54,205 bases of DNA from Microbacterium paulum. Lineage in GTDB: Bacteria > Actinomycetota > Actinomycetes > Actinomycetales > Microbacteriaceae. This document shows, in pieces, positions 8,405-16,448 of this stretch (positions within the stretch are counted from its first letter, which is position 1; each line of letters begins with the position of its first letter). The DNA is taken from assembly GCF_015707995.1 (NCBI RefSeq), contig NZ_JAAGRY010000014.1:1-54205 (forward strand). The letters run 5' to 3'. A program made the position numbers and the translations under genes. Under the pieces are notes generated by a model. The model made no database searches. It was not told where the DNA came from and saw only the letters and a program-made list of their open reading frames with translations.

Positions 8405-8686
8405 ATGCTCACACTCACCGAGAACGCCACCACCGCCGTCAAGCACCTCACCGAGCAGGTGCCGACCGACACGGCCGGGCTGCGCATCGCCCAGGCCACC
8501 GCCCCCAATGAGGGATACGCCGTCACCCTCGCCGAAGCACCCGCCGAGGGCGACACCGTCGTCGAGGACTCGGGCGCCCGCGTCTTCGTCGACGCCGTCT
8601 CGAGCGTGCAGCTCGGCGATCGCGTGCTCGACGCGCAGATCGACGAGAACGGCGGCGTCGGCTTCGCCCTCGCGCAGCGGCGCTGA
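8405..8686 (+). CDS. HesB/IscA-like small protein lacking the cluster cysteines
   Basis: A 93-residue protein with the HesB/A-type carrier fold signature: an N-terminal MLTLTENATTAVKHL helix, GLRIAQA, a central VVEDSGARVFVDAVS strand pair and GGVGFAL at the end. Canonical A-type Fe-S carriers hold clusters with one cysteine in the middle and CGC near the end. No cysteine is present here, so cluster binding by that route is unlikely and the role is open. The ribosome site GGAAGGGGAG precedes the ATG. It lies between the TetR gene and the convergent dnaE2, probably as a single gene. Confidence 0.75.
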   Translation: MLTLTENATTAVKHLTEQVPTDTAGLRIAQATAPNEGYAVTLAEAPAEGDTVVEDSGARVFVDAVSSVQLGDRVLDAQIDENGGVGFALAQRR

Positions 8687-8719
8687 TCCCCGACGCTTTT
8701 CTGCGGGGTGCGGCACCGG

Positions 8720-11700
8720 TCACCGGAAGTCGCGGGACCGGTGCTGCACCCCCACCCGCAGATCTTCGAACCCGTCGGCGACGAGGTTCGTCACCCCCTC
8801 GGGCGAGCGCTCCAGCATGCCACGCGCGATGAGCGCCGGTGAGTCGCGCAGCACCCGCCGATACCTGTCCCACACGCCCTTCGAACAGATCACGTTCATG
8901 AGGCCGTGCTCGTCTTCGAGGTTCACGAACGTGATGCCCGACGCCGTCGCCGGCCGCTGCCGGTGCGTGACGAGCCCCGCCACCTCGACCCGCCGCCCCA
9001 CCTCATGGGTGCGCAGCTCGCGCGCGGTGAGCACGCCCCGGGCATCCAACTGCGCCCGATAATGCACGAGCGGGTGGTCGTCGGTCGAGATGCCCGTCGC
9101 CCAGAGATCCGCCGCGAGCACGTCATAGCTCGACTGATCGGGGAACAACGGTGGCTGCACCGACATGAGCGTGCCCTCGAGGAACTCCGCCCGGTCTTTC
9201 GCGGCGTCGCCCGCGAGCCACAGGCCCTCGCGGCGCGAGATGCCCATGCTCTCGAACGCTCCCGCCGTGGCGAGCGCCTCGACCTGTGCCTCGGTCGCGT
9301 TCGTGCGCCGCACGAGGTCGCGCAGGTCCCGGAACGGGCCGTCCTTCTCGCGCGCGGCGACGATCCGCTTCGCGAGCGGCTGCCCGACGCCCGTGACCGC
9401 GGCGAGCCCGAACCGCACCGCGAACGCGCCATCGCGGCGGTGCGCGGCCGACTCGTCGGGAGCGGCGGCGTCGAACTGCGGCACAGGCGGCTGGCGGCGG
9501 TCGGTGCAGGTGGGAAGGCCCGTCGGGGCGGGGCGTTTCGATGCACCGCCGTTTCGCGACGGCCCCTCGACAGGCTCGGGGACCGACAGGAGCTCGGGAC
9601 CCTCGACGGGCTCGAGGGTGGCATCCGCTCCCGAGAGGTGGATGTCGGGGCGCCGCACCTGTACGCCGTGCCGACGGGCGTCGGCGGTGAGGGATGCCGG
9701 TGAGTAGAACCCCATCGGCTGCGCCCGCAGCAGCGCCGCGAGGAACGCCGCGGGGTAATGCAGCTTCAGCCAAGACGACGCGTAGACGAGCAGCGCGAAC
9801 GACAGCGAGTGGCTCTCGGCGAACCCGAAGTTCGCGAACGCCTGGATCTTCGCGTAGATGTCGTCCGCGACCTCTCCCACGAGCCCGTTCCGCTGCATAC
9901 CCGCATAGAGCTTCTCCTTCACCGACTCGATGCGCTCGATGCCGCGCTTGGACCCCATCGCGCGGCGGAGTACATCGGCATCCTCGCCCGTGAGGTCCCC
10001 GACGGCCATGCCCATCTGCATGAGCTGCTCTTGGAAGATCGGGATGCCGAGGGTGCGCTCGAGCACCGGCTTCAGCTTCGGATGCGCGTACGTGACGGTC
10101 TCGCCCTGCACCTTGCGGCGCACGTACGGGTGCACCGCGCCGCCCTGGATCGGCCCGGGCCGGATGAGCGCGATCTCGATCACGAGGTCGTAGAACCGCC
10201 GCGGCTGCAGGCGCGGCAGCAGCCCCATCTGCGCGCGCGACTCGACCTGGAACACCCCGATGGAATCCGCCCGGCAGAGCATGTCGTACACCGCCGCCTC
10301 TTCCTTCGGGATCGCGTCGAGCGACCACTCCTCCCCCGTCGCGTCGCGGATGAGGTCGAAGCAGTACTGCAGAGCCGCGAGCATGCCGAGCCCCAGCAGG
10401 TCGAACTTCACGAGCCCCATCCACGCCGCATCGTCCTTGTCCCACTGGATCACGGTGCGCTTGTCCATACGCGCGTGCTCGATCGGCACGACCTCGCCAA
10501 CGGGCCGCTCGGTAAGCACCATGCCGCCGGAATGGATGCCGAGGTGTCGCGGCGCCTTCATGAGCGCGCCGGCATACTCGAGCACCCGCTCGGGGATGTC
10601 GTGGGCGCCCGGGACGGGACCGTCCCACCGCTCGACCTGCTTCGACCAGGCATCCTGCTGCCCCGGCGAATGACCGAGGGCCTTCGCCATGTCGCGCACC
10701 GCGTTCTTCGGCCGGTACTGGATGACGTTCGCGACCTGCGCGGCCCGCTCGCGCCCGTACTCGTCGAACACCCACTGGATGATCTCTTCGCGCCGGTCCG
10801 AGTCGAAGTCGACGTCGATGTCGGGCTCTTCCTCGCGCATTGCGGAGAGGAAACGCTCGAACGGCAGGTTGTAGAAGATCGAGTCGACCGCCGTGATGTC
10901 GAGCAGGTAGCAGACGGCGCTGTTGGCCGCCGACCCGCGACCCTGACAGAGGATGCCGCGGCCTCGCGCCTCCTTGACGATCCCGTACACGATGAGGAAG
11001 TACCCGGGAAAGTCCTTCTGCTCGATGACGCCGAGCTCTTTCTCGATGCGGGCCCGGTCGGCGTCCGTGGCATCCGGATACTTGCGCGGCACGGCGTCCC
11101 CCACGAGCTTGCGCAGCCACGACATCGGGGTGTGCCCTTCGGGCACGGCGGTCTTCGGCAGGGCGGGCTTCGCGCGGCGCAGCGGAAAGGCGAGCTCGTC
11201 GGCGAGGGTCACCGTGCGCGAGATCGCCCCCGGGTAGCGGCGGAAGCGGCGCGCCATCTCGGCACCCGAGCGCAGGTGCGCGCTCGCGTGCGAGGGCAGC
11301 CAGCCGTCGAGCTCGTCGAGGCCGCGGTTCGCCCGCACCGCGGCGATCGCCGCCGCCAGGTGCACCCGCTCGGGCACGGCGTAGTGCACGTTGTTCGTGG
11401 CGAGGATCGGCAGCCCGCGCTCGGCGGCGAGGCCGGCGAGCACGTCGTTGTCGCGGGTATCGGTGGGGTATCCGTGGTCGATGAGCTCGACGTTGACCGC
11501 GCCGCGACCGAAGCGGGCGACGAGCAGGTCGAGGGCGTCGCCGGCGGCCGCCGCTCCCCCGGATGCCAGGGTCTGGCGCACCGCGCCCTTGCGGCACCCG
11601 GTGAGCACCGCCCAGTGCCCCTCGCGCTTGCCGTCGGCGGGGCCGCCCGCACGATCGGCGAGATCGTCGAGGTCGTACCGCGGGCGCCCCTTCTCGCCGC

Positions 11701-12193
11701 CCGCGAGCTGCGCGTGCGTGATCGCTGCGGCAAGACGGTGATAGCCCTCTTCGCCGCGGGCGAGCACGAGCAGGTGGGTGCCCTCGGGGTCGGCCGCGCC
11801 GCCCCTCGCGGGCGCCGCCGAGAACGGGTCGTCGCCGAGGGACAGCTCGGCTCCGAACACGGTCTTCACGTGCAGCTGCTCGGCTGCCTCGGCGAACCGC
11901 ACGATGCCGTAGAACCCGTCGTGGTCGGTGACGGCGAGGCCGTAGAGGCCCAGCCGTTCGGCCTCTTCGGCGAGCTCGGCGGGAGACGACGCCCCGTCGA
12001 GGAACGAGTACGACGAGTGCGCGTGCAGTTCGGCGTAGGGCACCGGGTCGGTGGGCCGTTCGATCGGCGGCGGCTCGTACTTTCCGCGCTTGCGCGAGAA
12101 CGCGGGGCCGTCGCCCCCGTCGGGCTCCTTCGCGCGCCCGCTCAGGAGGCGCTCCATCTCCGACCACGTCACGGAGGGGTTGTTGAAGCCCAT
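8720..12193 (-). CDS. dnaE2: Error-prone DNA polymerase III alpha subunit DnaE2
   Basis: A 1157-residue C-family polymerase that performs mutagenic translesion synthesis with ImuA and ImuB. It starts with a PHP domain (AELHAHSSYSFLDGA near residue 55). The palm carries PDIDVDFDSDRREEI with the catalytic aspartates, and later segments include the finger/thumb region (GVFQVESRAQMG, FAESHSLSFALLVYAS). The C-terminal part has a helix-hairpin-helix (VTGVGQPLAKRI) and an OB-fold (TFVNLEDEHGLMNV). Its ATG overlaps the imuB stop as TGATG, implying translational coupling. Residues ~859-886 are encoded by a REP-like repeat inside a Pro/Gly-rich insertion, which makes the protein longer than many homologues. 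No frameshift is seen. Confidence 0.93.
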   Translation of the reverse strand: MGFNNPSVTWSEMERLLSGRAKEPDGGDGPAFSRKRGKYEPPPIERPTDPVPYAELHAHSSYSFLDGASSPAELAEEAERLGLYGLAVTDHDGFYGIVRFAEAAEQLHVKTVFGAELSLGDDPFSAAPARGGAADPEGTHLLVLARGEEGYHRLAAAITHAQLAGGEKGRPRYDLDDLADRAGGPADGKREGHWAVLTGCRKGAVRQTLASGGAAAAGDALDLLVARFGRGAVNVELIDHGYPTDTRDNDVLAGLAAERGLPILATNNVHYAVPERVHLAAAIAAVRANRGLDELDGWLPSHASAHLRSGAEMARRFRRYPGAISRTVTLADELAFPLRRAKPALPKTAVPEGHTPMSWLRKLVGDAVPRKYPDATDADRARIEKELGVIEQKDFPGYFLIVYGIVKEARGRGILCQGRGSAANSAVCYLLDITAVDSIFYNLPFERFLSAMREEEPDIDVDFDSDRREEIIQWVFDEYGRERAAQVANVIQYRPKNAVRDMAKALGHSPGQQDAWSKQVERWDGPVPGAHDIPERVLEYAGALMKAPRHLGIHSGGMVLTERPVGEVVPIEHARMDKRTVIQWDKDDAAWMGLVKFDLLGLGMLAALQYCFDLIRDATGEEWSLDAIPKEEAAVYDMLCRADSIGVFQVESRAQMGLLPRLQPRRFYDLVIEIALIRPGPIQGGAVHPYVRRKVQGETVTYAHPKLKPVLERTLGIPIFQEQLMQMGMAVGDLTGEDADVLRRAMGSKRGIERIESVKEKLYAGMQRNGLVGEVADDIYAKIQAFANFGFAESHSLSFALLVYASSWLKLHYPAAFLAALLRAQPMGFYSPASLTADARRHGVQVRRPDIHLSGADATLEPVEGPELLSVPEPVEGPSRNGGASKRPAPTGLPTCTDRRQPPVPQFDAAAPDESAAHRRDGAFAVRFGLAAVTGVGQPLAKRIVAAREKDGPFRDLRDLVRRTNATEAQVEALATAGAFESMGISRREGLWLAGDAAKDRAEFLEGTLMSVQPPLFPDQSSYDVLAADLWATGISTDDHPLVHYRAQLDARGVLTARELRTHEVGRRVEVAGLVTHRQRPATASGITFVNLEDEHGLMNVICSKGVWDRYRRVLRDSPALIARGMLERSPEGVTNLVADGFEDLRVGVQHRSRDFR
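9535..9617. repeat. REP-like repeat inside dnaE2
   Basis: Two related units lie next to each other: CCCCTCGACAGGCTCGGGGA near 9563-9582 and CCCTCGACGGGCTCGAGGG near 9600-9617. Upstream (9535-9562) is a GTTTCG-type flank with a short CCGTTTCGCGACGG palindrome. The core CTCGACAGGCTC resembles the intergenic REP elements common in Microbacteriaceae and other high-GC actinobacteria. The repeats keep the dnaE2 frame open and encode a repeated PVEGP-type peptide. Confidence 0.6.
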
Positions 12194-13839
12194 CAGTCAT
12201 ACCTCCCCTCGACCGTCCAGACGCCCTCCTCGCAGACGAGGAGCCACGCGGCCTGCTCGTCGTCGACGATCTGAAAGCGGTGCGCGCGGCGCGCGCGGGC
12301 GGCATCCCACCCCCGCTCGATCACCGGCCAGGGCCCCGCCCATCGGCTGACGGCTCGACGCTGCGGCGCCCGGCCGCCGCTGGCGATCGTGACCCAGACG
12401 GGTTCGCCGGTGAGAGTGCCCCGCCCGTCGACGGCCACCATGTCGCCGTCGGCGTCGAGCACCGCGACCTGCGGAGCCTCGACGAACACGGTCGTGGGAA
12501 GAGGCCCGGGCAGGCTGCCGGGCCACGGCCGATCAGCGACCCGCGCCGCTGCCCCGTCGCCCGCGCCCCCGAGAGCCTCGCTGCGCCGATCCCCCCACGG
12601 AACCAGCTGCTGCCGTTCGGCGAGCCACCGCCCGCCGCCGATCTCGGGGGTGAGCACCCCCTGGTGCCCGAGCATCGCCTGCACCCGCGACAGCGCGTGA
12701 TGCACCCGCTCTTCGGGCCCCGAGCCGAACAACCGCGCGGTGTGGTGCGCCGCGGCATCGACCCCCTCGGGCTCGATGCGCACACTCGTGACCGCGCTGC
12801 GAAGCCCCGAACCGCTCCGCAGCCCCGAACCGCCCCCGCCGCGGCGCCCCGATGCCCCCTGTTCGGCGAGCTGCCACCGCACCCGGTCTACGATCGCGGC
12901 GGCGTCGAACGCATCGGGGTGTAGCCACACCCGCTCGCTGCGTTCGCCGTGTTCGCCGGTCAGCACGACGCGCAGCTCGGTGCAGACGAGCCCCTGGTCG
13001 CCCAGGCGCCCGGTGAACTGCTCGGCGGGCACGCGCAGCCCGAAGGCGATCTGGTCGGCGAGCGACACCGGCGGCTCGAAGACGACCTCGCGGTGCAGTT
13101 CGGGCGGAGGTGTGCGCGCCTGCACCGGGCGGGGGTCGTGACCGGATGCCAGGGCGTAGAGCCGCTCGCCGCGGGCACCGAACCGCTCGCCCAGCCGGTC
13201 GGGTCCGAGCTCGGCGACCGCCCCGAGGGTCTGCACCCCGAGCCGGGCGAACAGGCTCACCGTGTCGTCGTCGAGCACCGCGACCGGCAGCGGCGAGAGG
13301 AAGGCGCCCGCCGCCCCGAGCGGCACGATCCGCACCGGATCGCTCGCACGGGTGCCGCGGCGGGCGGCCTGCTCGGCGGTGAAGGCGCCGTCGGCGACCG
13401 CGACGCGCACGTCGTCGATCCCGTGGGCGGCCACCGTTCCCGCGAGCACCGTCGCCGCCGACGCCTCACCGCCGTAGAAGCGCGCCGGGCCTTTGGCCCG
13501 CAGCGCGAGCAGCCCCGGCTGGATCACCTGCACCCCGGGTGCGGCCTCTTCGACGGCGGCGATGAGCGGGGCGAACGCGCGATGGTCGCGCACCGGGTCG
13601 TCGTCGACGACCTCGAGGTGCGGGCAGCGCGCCTGGGCGTCGCGTCGGCGCTGCCCCCGGCGCACCCCCTCGACCCGCGCGGCAGACGAACAGGCCACCA
13701 CCGCCCCCTTCGCGAAGATCGCGATCGGCAGCGAGGCCTCGAGCGGGTCGTCGCCGTCGCGCGAGAGCGCCACGACCGGCCAATCGGGCACCCACACCAC
13801 GAGGGTGCGCGGCTCGAGCGCGCGTGCGTCGCCGGTCAT
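12193..13839 (-). CDS. imuB: ImuB-like catalytically inactive Y-family polymerase
   Basis: A 548-residue Y-family-like protein that acts as the adaptor between the beta clamp, ImuA and DnaE2. The N-terminus reads LVVWVPDWPVVAL where active Y polymerases have DxDxFFA, so the first catalytic acid is missing, as expected for ImuB. A helix-hairpin-helix region follows (LFARLGVQTLGAVAELG near residue 195), then LGERFGARGERLYALASG and a little-finger region. A typical ImuB C-terminal segment LAERQQLVPWG is present. A Gly/Ser/Arg-rich stretch near residue 335 comes from short direct repeats (SGLRSGSGLRS). The gene starts 16 bp after imuA ends and couples to dnaE2. Confidence 0.9.
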   Translation of the reverse strand: MTGDARALEPRTLVVWVPDWPVVALSRDGDDPLEASLPIAIFAKGAVVACSSAARVEGVRRGQRRRDAQARCPHLEVVDDDPVRDHRAFAPLIAAVEEAAPGVQVIQPGLLALRAKGPARFYGGEASAATVLAGTVAAHGIDDVRVAVADGAFTAEQAARRGTRASDPVRIVPLGAAGAFLSPLPVAVLDDDTVSLFARLGVQTLGAVAELGPDRLGERFGARGERLYALASGHDPRPVQARTPPPELHREVVFEPPVSLADQIAFGLRVPAEQFTGRLGDQGLVCTELRVVLTGEHGERSERVWLHPDAFDAAAIVDRVRWQLAEQGASGRRGGGGSGLRSGSGLRSAVTSVRIEPEGVDAAAHHTARLFGSGPEERVHHALSRVQAMLGHQGVLTPEIGGGRWLAERQQLVPWGDRRSEALGGAGDGAAARVADRPWPGSLPGPLPTTVFVEAPQVAVLDADGDMVAVDGRGTLTGEPVWVTIASGGRAPQRRAVSRWAGPWPVIERGWDAARARRAHRFQIVDDEQAAWLLVCEEGVWTVEGRYD

Positions 13840-13855
13840 GTGTCACCGTCCGCCA

Positions 13856-14578
13856 TCAGCCCGCCGCCCGGTCTATCGCCCGGTCCATCCCCCACAGCGG
13901 CGCGTCGCGACCGGCCGAGGCGACGCGCGAGAGGGCGCCCGAGGCATCCGGCAACAGCACGCGACCGGTGCGCGGGCGCGGAAAACGGCGGCTGGTCACC
14001 GTGACGGTCAGCTCTCTGCCTTCGAGCAGTCCATACCCCTCGCCGATGCCCGACCACGACGGGTCGCCGACGTCGATCATCGCCTCGGTCTGCGGCCACG
14101 GCCCTTGCACCAGCAGCACCGCCTCGCGCTCGCGCATGCGGGCGGCCAAGCGCGCGATGTCGCCGTCTTTCGCGCGTGCGGGCGGGCGCACCGCCACTAC
14201 CGGCAGCACGTCGGCGATCGCCGCCGTCACCGCCAGCCAGCGCTCGCCCGGCTCGGGGATCAGCACGAGCCGCGACAGGTCGACCCCCGCCGCACGTGCC
14301 GCCTCGGCGCCGAGGTGCGGCATGCCCACCGCGGCGCACCAGGCGCCGTCTTGCGAGGGGCGGGCGAACAGGGCGAACAGCAGCGACATCGATCTGCCGA
14401 GAGAATACGAGGCCCCGGGGCGCAGGCCGCCGCCCGGCAGCAGCGTGGCGAGGGCCGGGGGCACCGGCAGCACGGGCACCTCGAGGCGGCGCCCCTGCAT
14501 GCGCTCCAGCTGCGCTCGCAGCCCGTCGACGGTGCTCGCGACGTCAGCGACGGCGACGTTCCCCACGATCGACCTCAT
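13856..14578 (-). CDS. imuA: ImuA-like RecA-related mutasome protein
   Basis: A 240-residue RecA-related protein, the first gene of the imuA-imuB-dnaE2 operon. The segment LLPGGGLRPGASYSLGRSMSLLFAL occupies the position of the RecA nucleotide region (the G-rich loop without a clear Walker lysine). It is followed by PHLGAEAARAAGVDLSRLVLIPEPG and a late ARMREREAVLLVQGPWP strand. Such actinobacterial ImuA forms stabilise ImuB and help recruit it to RecA filaments and damage; this role is inferred from the family and the position. The ATG at 14578 lies six bases after a -10 and the mRNA is probably leaderless. It is controlled by the adjacent LexA-like box. Confidence 0.85.
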   Translation of the reverse strand: MRSIVGNVAVADVASTVDGLRAQLERMQGRRLEVPVLPVPPALATLLPGGGLRPGASYSLGRSMSLLFALFARPSQDGAWCAAVGMPHLGAEAARAAGVDLSRLVLIPEPGERWLAVTAAIADVLPVVAVRPPARAKDGDIARLAARMREREAVLLVQGPWPQTEAMIDVGDPSWSGIGEGYGLLEGRELTVTVTSRRFPRPRTGRVLLPDASGALSRVASAGRDAPLWGMDRAIDRAAG

Positions 14579-14584
14579 CTCATC

Positions 14585-14613
14585 AGAGTAGAACTTTCGT
14601 TCTAATCTCTCAA
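14585..14613 (-). promoter_or_regulatory. imuA promoter with LexA (SOS) box
   Basis: On the minus strand, -35 TTGAGA (14613-14608), a 17-bp spacer and -10 TACTCT (14590-14585) precede the imuA ATG by six bases. The spacer contains the perfect palindrome TAGAAC-TTTC-GTTCTA (14589-14604). This matches the GAAC-N4-GTTC core of the actinobacterial and Bacillus-type LexA operator. A repressor bound here would cover the space between the promoter elements, so the mutasome operon should be induced by DNA damage. Confidence 0.85.
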
Positions 14614-14717
14614 TCCAATGAGATCGAAGATAACAACGGCATCCGACATCGGCGCCACCGGGAGCCAGACCCGCCTGCGCGCGTCAGAAGCCCCCGCGCG
14701 TCAGAACCCGGCGAGCG

Positions 14718-15215
14718 TCAGGCGGCGAGCGAGAGGTACGGCTCCCAGACCGGGTCGGAGCGCTCCGTGCCCCGCACCGTCCACTGCGCCCCGCGGGGCG
14801 GCTGCGGCACCCAGCGGAGGGTCCAGCTCATCTCCTGCGGCGTGCGATCGCCCTTCACATTGTTGCAGCGCAGGCAACACGCGACGAGGTTCTCCCACGA
14901 GTCCGCTCCCCCGCGCGAGCGCGGCAGCACGTGATCGATCGTGCTGGCCGGCCCGCCGCAGTACGCACAGCGGTGCGCGTCACGGCGCAGCACGCCGCGG
15001 CGGGTGACGGGCACCCGGCGGGCGCCGGGAACCCGCACATAGCGGGTGAGCACGATGACGGCGGGGCGATCGACCTGACCTCCGATCCCCCAGACGGGAT
15101 CCTCGTCGATCCGCTCGATCACGGTCGCCTTCTCGTTCATGACGAGCACGAGGGCTCGCTTGAACGAGACGACGGCCAGCGGCTCGTAGCCGGCATTCAA
15201 TACCAGGGTGCGCAT
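14718..15215 (-). CDS. HNH endonuclease
   Basis: A 165-residue HNH nuclease. The N-terminal half (MRTLVLNAGYEPLAVVSF, KRALVLV) is the conserved leader of a widespread actinobacterial/cyanobacterial HNH family. The HNH core reads CAYCGG, then TIDHVLPRSRGG with the catalytic histidine, then NLVACCLRCNNVKGDRTP; CxxC pairs supply a structural zinc. It probably cleaves DNA non-specifically or in repair or phage-related roles; the biological function is not established. A GAGAGGACA ribosome site precedes the ATG. An intrinsic terminator lies 80 bp upstream, so it either has its own promoter or depends on read-through. Confidence 0.88.
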   Translation of the reverse strand: MRTLVLNAGYEPLAVVSFKRALVLVMNEKATVIERIDEDPVWGIGGQVDRPAVIVLTRYVRVPGARRVPVTRRGVLRRDAHRCAYCGGPASTIDHVLPRSRGGADSWENLVACCLRCNNVKGDRTPQEMSWTLRWVPQPPRGAQWTVRGTERSDPVWEPYLSLAA

Positions 15216-15294
15216 GCAGTGTCCTCTCGAACGGCCGTGACGGCTTCACGGTCTCTCGGTGCGCGCACGCCGTCGCCGAGCGGGCCGCAGGCAC

Positions 15295-15326
15295 GAAAAA
15301 AGGCGCTGTCGAAAAGACAGCGCCTT
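15295..15326 (-). terminator. Intrinsic terminator (minus strand)
   Basis: The minus strand forms the perfect 11-bp stem AAGGCGCTGTC/GACAGCGCCTT around a 5-nt loop and continues with a run of about seven T. This is the clearest intrinsic terminator in the window. It ends transcripts coming from the M23 peptidase side, before the HNH gene. A second strong hairpin, CCGCAGC/GCTGCGG (15331-15348), lies immediately upstream of it. Confidence 0.85.
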
Positions 15327-15470
15327 GCTCCCGCAGCTCTGGCTGCGGCAGTCGTGCACACGATGGCGGAGCACATAGCGGCCGGATGCGTTCCGGCAGA
15401 GGGCATCCATGGTGCGGATGCGGTCTCCTGCTGTGTCCACCTGTTCCCCCTCGGCTTCTGCGAGCGTCGG
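15295..15470 (-). ncRNA. Candidate small RNA or attenuated leader
   Basis: The 345-bp gap between HNH and the M23 peptidase has no convincing coding sequence. On the minus strand a TACCCT -10-like box lies near 15480, followed about 150 bases later by a hairpin (15331-15348) and the strong terminator. A transcript of roughly 175 nt would result. It could be a free small RNA, the decayed 3' end of the peptidase mRNA, or a terminated leader for the HNH gene. No known RNA family is recognised. Confidence 0.25.
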
Positions 15471-15560
15471 GATCAGGGTAACCCAGTCGAGGGAGTGCTC
15501 GGCGAAAACCGGGTGAACGGATGCCGCGTGTCGGCGCTCCCACCCGGGGCGGGCGCGGGG

Positions 15561-16448
15561 TCAGTGCGCGTTCGCGACGAGCCAGCCCTCGGCGTCGACC
15601 CACGACCCGTTGACGTAGATCTCGAGGTGCAGGTGCGTGCCGAAGGCGCGGCCGGTGTCGCTGACCTGGCCGATGAGCTGACCGGCGCTGACGGTCTGGC
15701 CGACCGTCACGCGGCGCGAGCCGTAGAGCATGTGCGCGTAGAGCGACGTGACGCTCTGACCGCCGATGTTGTGCGCGATCTTGACGTAGACGCCCCATCC
15801 CGGGCCGTCCTCGTCGGAGGCGACGACCACACCGTCGGCGATCGAGTAGATCGGGGTGCCGCGGTCGGCCATGTAGTCGGTGCCCTTGTGGCCGGCGTAG
15901 GGCGTGCCGAAGTTGTTGAACGAGGTCAGCGGACGCACGACCGATCCGGCGGGCGCGATCGTCTCGGCGATCGCGCCGGTGTACGACGACGAGTCCGAGG
16001 CGGCGGTCGCCGCGATGCGCGCGGCGGCAGCGGCCTTCGCGGCCTCTTCGTCCTTCTTCGCCTGGATCTCCTCGGGGGTCGTGGCGGTGTAGCCGCCGCG
16101 CGCGAGGGCCGCGGGAGTCGCCTCGGATGCCACGACGAGCGACTGCGCGTTGTCGGCGGCGACCTGCTGCACGGTCGTCACGGCGGCTTCGGCGGGAGTG
16201 CTGCCGGCCCCACTGAAGGCGGCGGGCACGGCGACGGTGGCGACGAGCCCCGCGACGGCGGCGAGCGTGAAGACGCTGCGCATCGGGTGGGGCTTGCCGG
16301 CGGCGCGCCGCGCGGCGCGGTTCTGTCGGGGAGCGGGGGTCTGCGACGCGGCGAGCGGCATCACGAGACGGCGTGCACGGCTCCGCAGAGCGGTCTTCGT
16401 CGGCTCGGACTCGGGTGTCTCTTGCGACGGGACGAACTTTTCAGCCAA
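15561..16448 (-). CDS. M23 (LytM-type) peptidoglycan endopeptidase
   Basis: A 295-residue exported peptidase that would cleave peptidoglycan cross-links. It begins with about 55 charged cytoplasmic residues, then a hydrophobic export helix (RSVFTLAAVAGLVATVAVP), an Ala-rich possibly coiled segment (residues ~125-155) and a C-terminal M23 domain. The zinc ligands are in HKGTDY (H and D) and HLHLE (first H). The start is TTG at 16448, chosen because GGAGGA lies at correct spacing and no ATG or GTG near it has one; an internal ATG near the export helix has weaker support. The long upstream leader and repeat motifs suggest regulation at RNA and MtrA-like level. Confidence 0.85.
   Translation of the reverse strand: MAEKFVPSQETPESEPTKTALRSRARRLVMPLAASQTPAPRQNRAARRAAGKPHPMRSVFTLAAVAGLVATVAVPAAFSGAGSTPAEAAVTTVQQVAADNAQSLVVASEATPAALARGGYTATTPEEIQAKKDEEAAKAAAAARIAATAASDSSSYTGAIAETIAPAGSVVRPLTSFNNFGTPYAGHKGTDYMADRGTPIYSIADGVVVASDEDGPGWGVYVKIAHNIGGQSVTSLYAHMLYGSRRVTVGQTVSAGQLIGQVSDTGRAFGTHLHLEIYVNGSWVDAEGWLVANAH

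Noticed and set aside
9758..12274. Long plus-strand ORF of 838 codons opposite dnaE2
   Set aside because: It is a GC-rich shadow of a conserved polymerase gene on the other strand, Arg/Leu/His-rich with no recognisable domain.
15246..15440. 64-codon minus-strand ORF in the HNH-M23 gap
   Set aside because: It runs through a strong intrinsic terminator hairpin and has no homologue-like features; RNA structure explains the region better.
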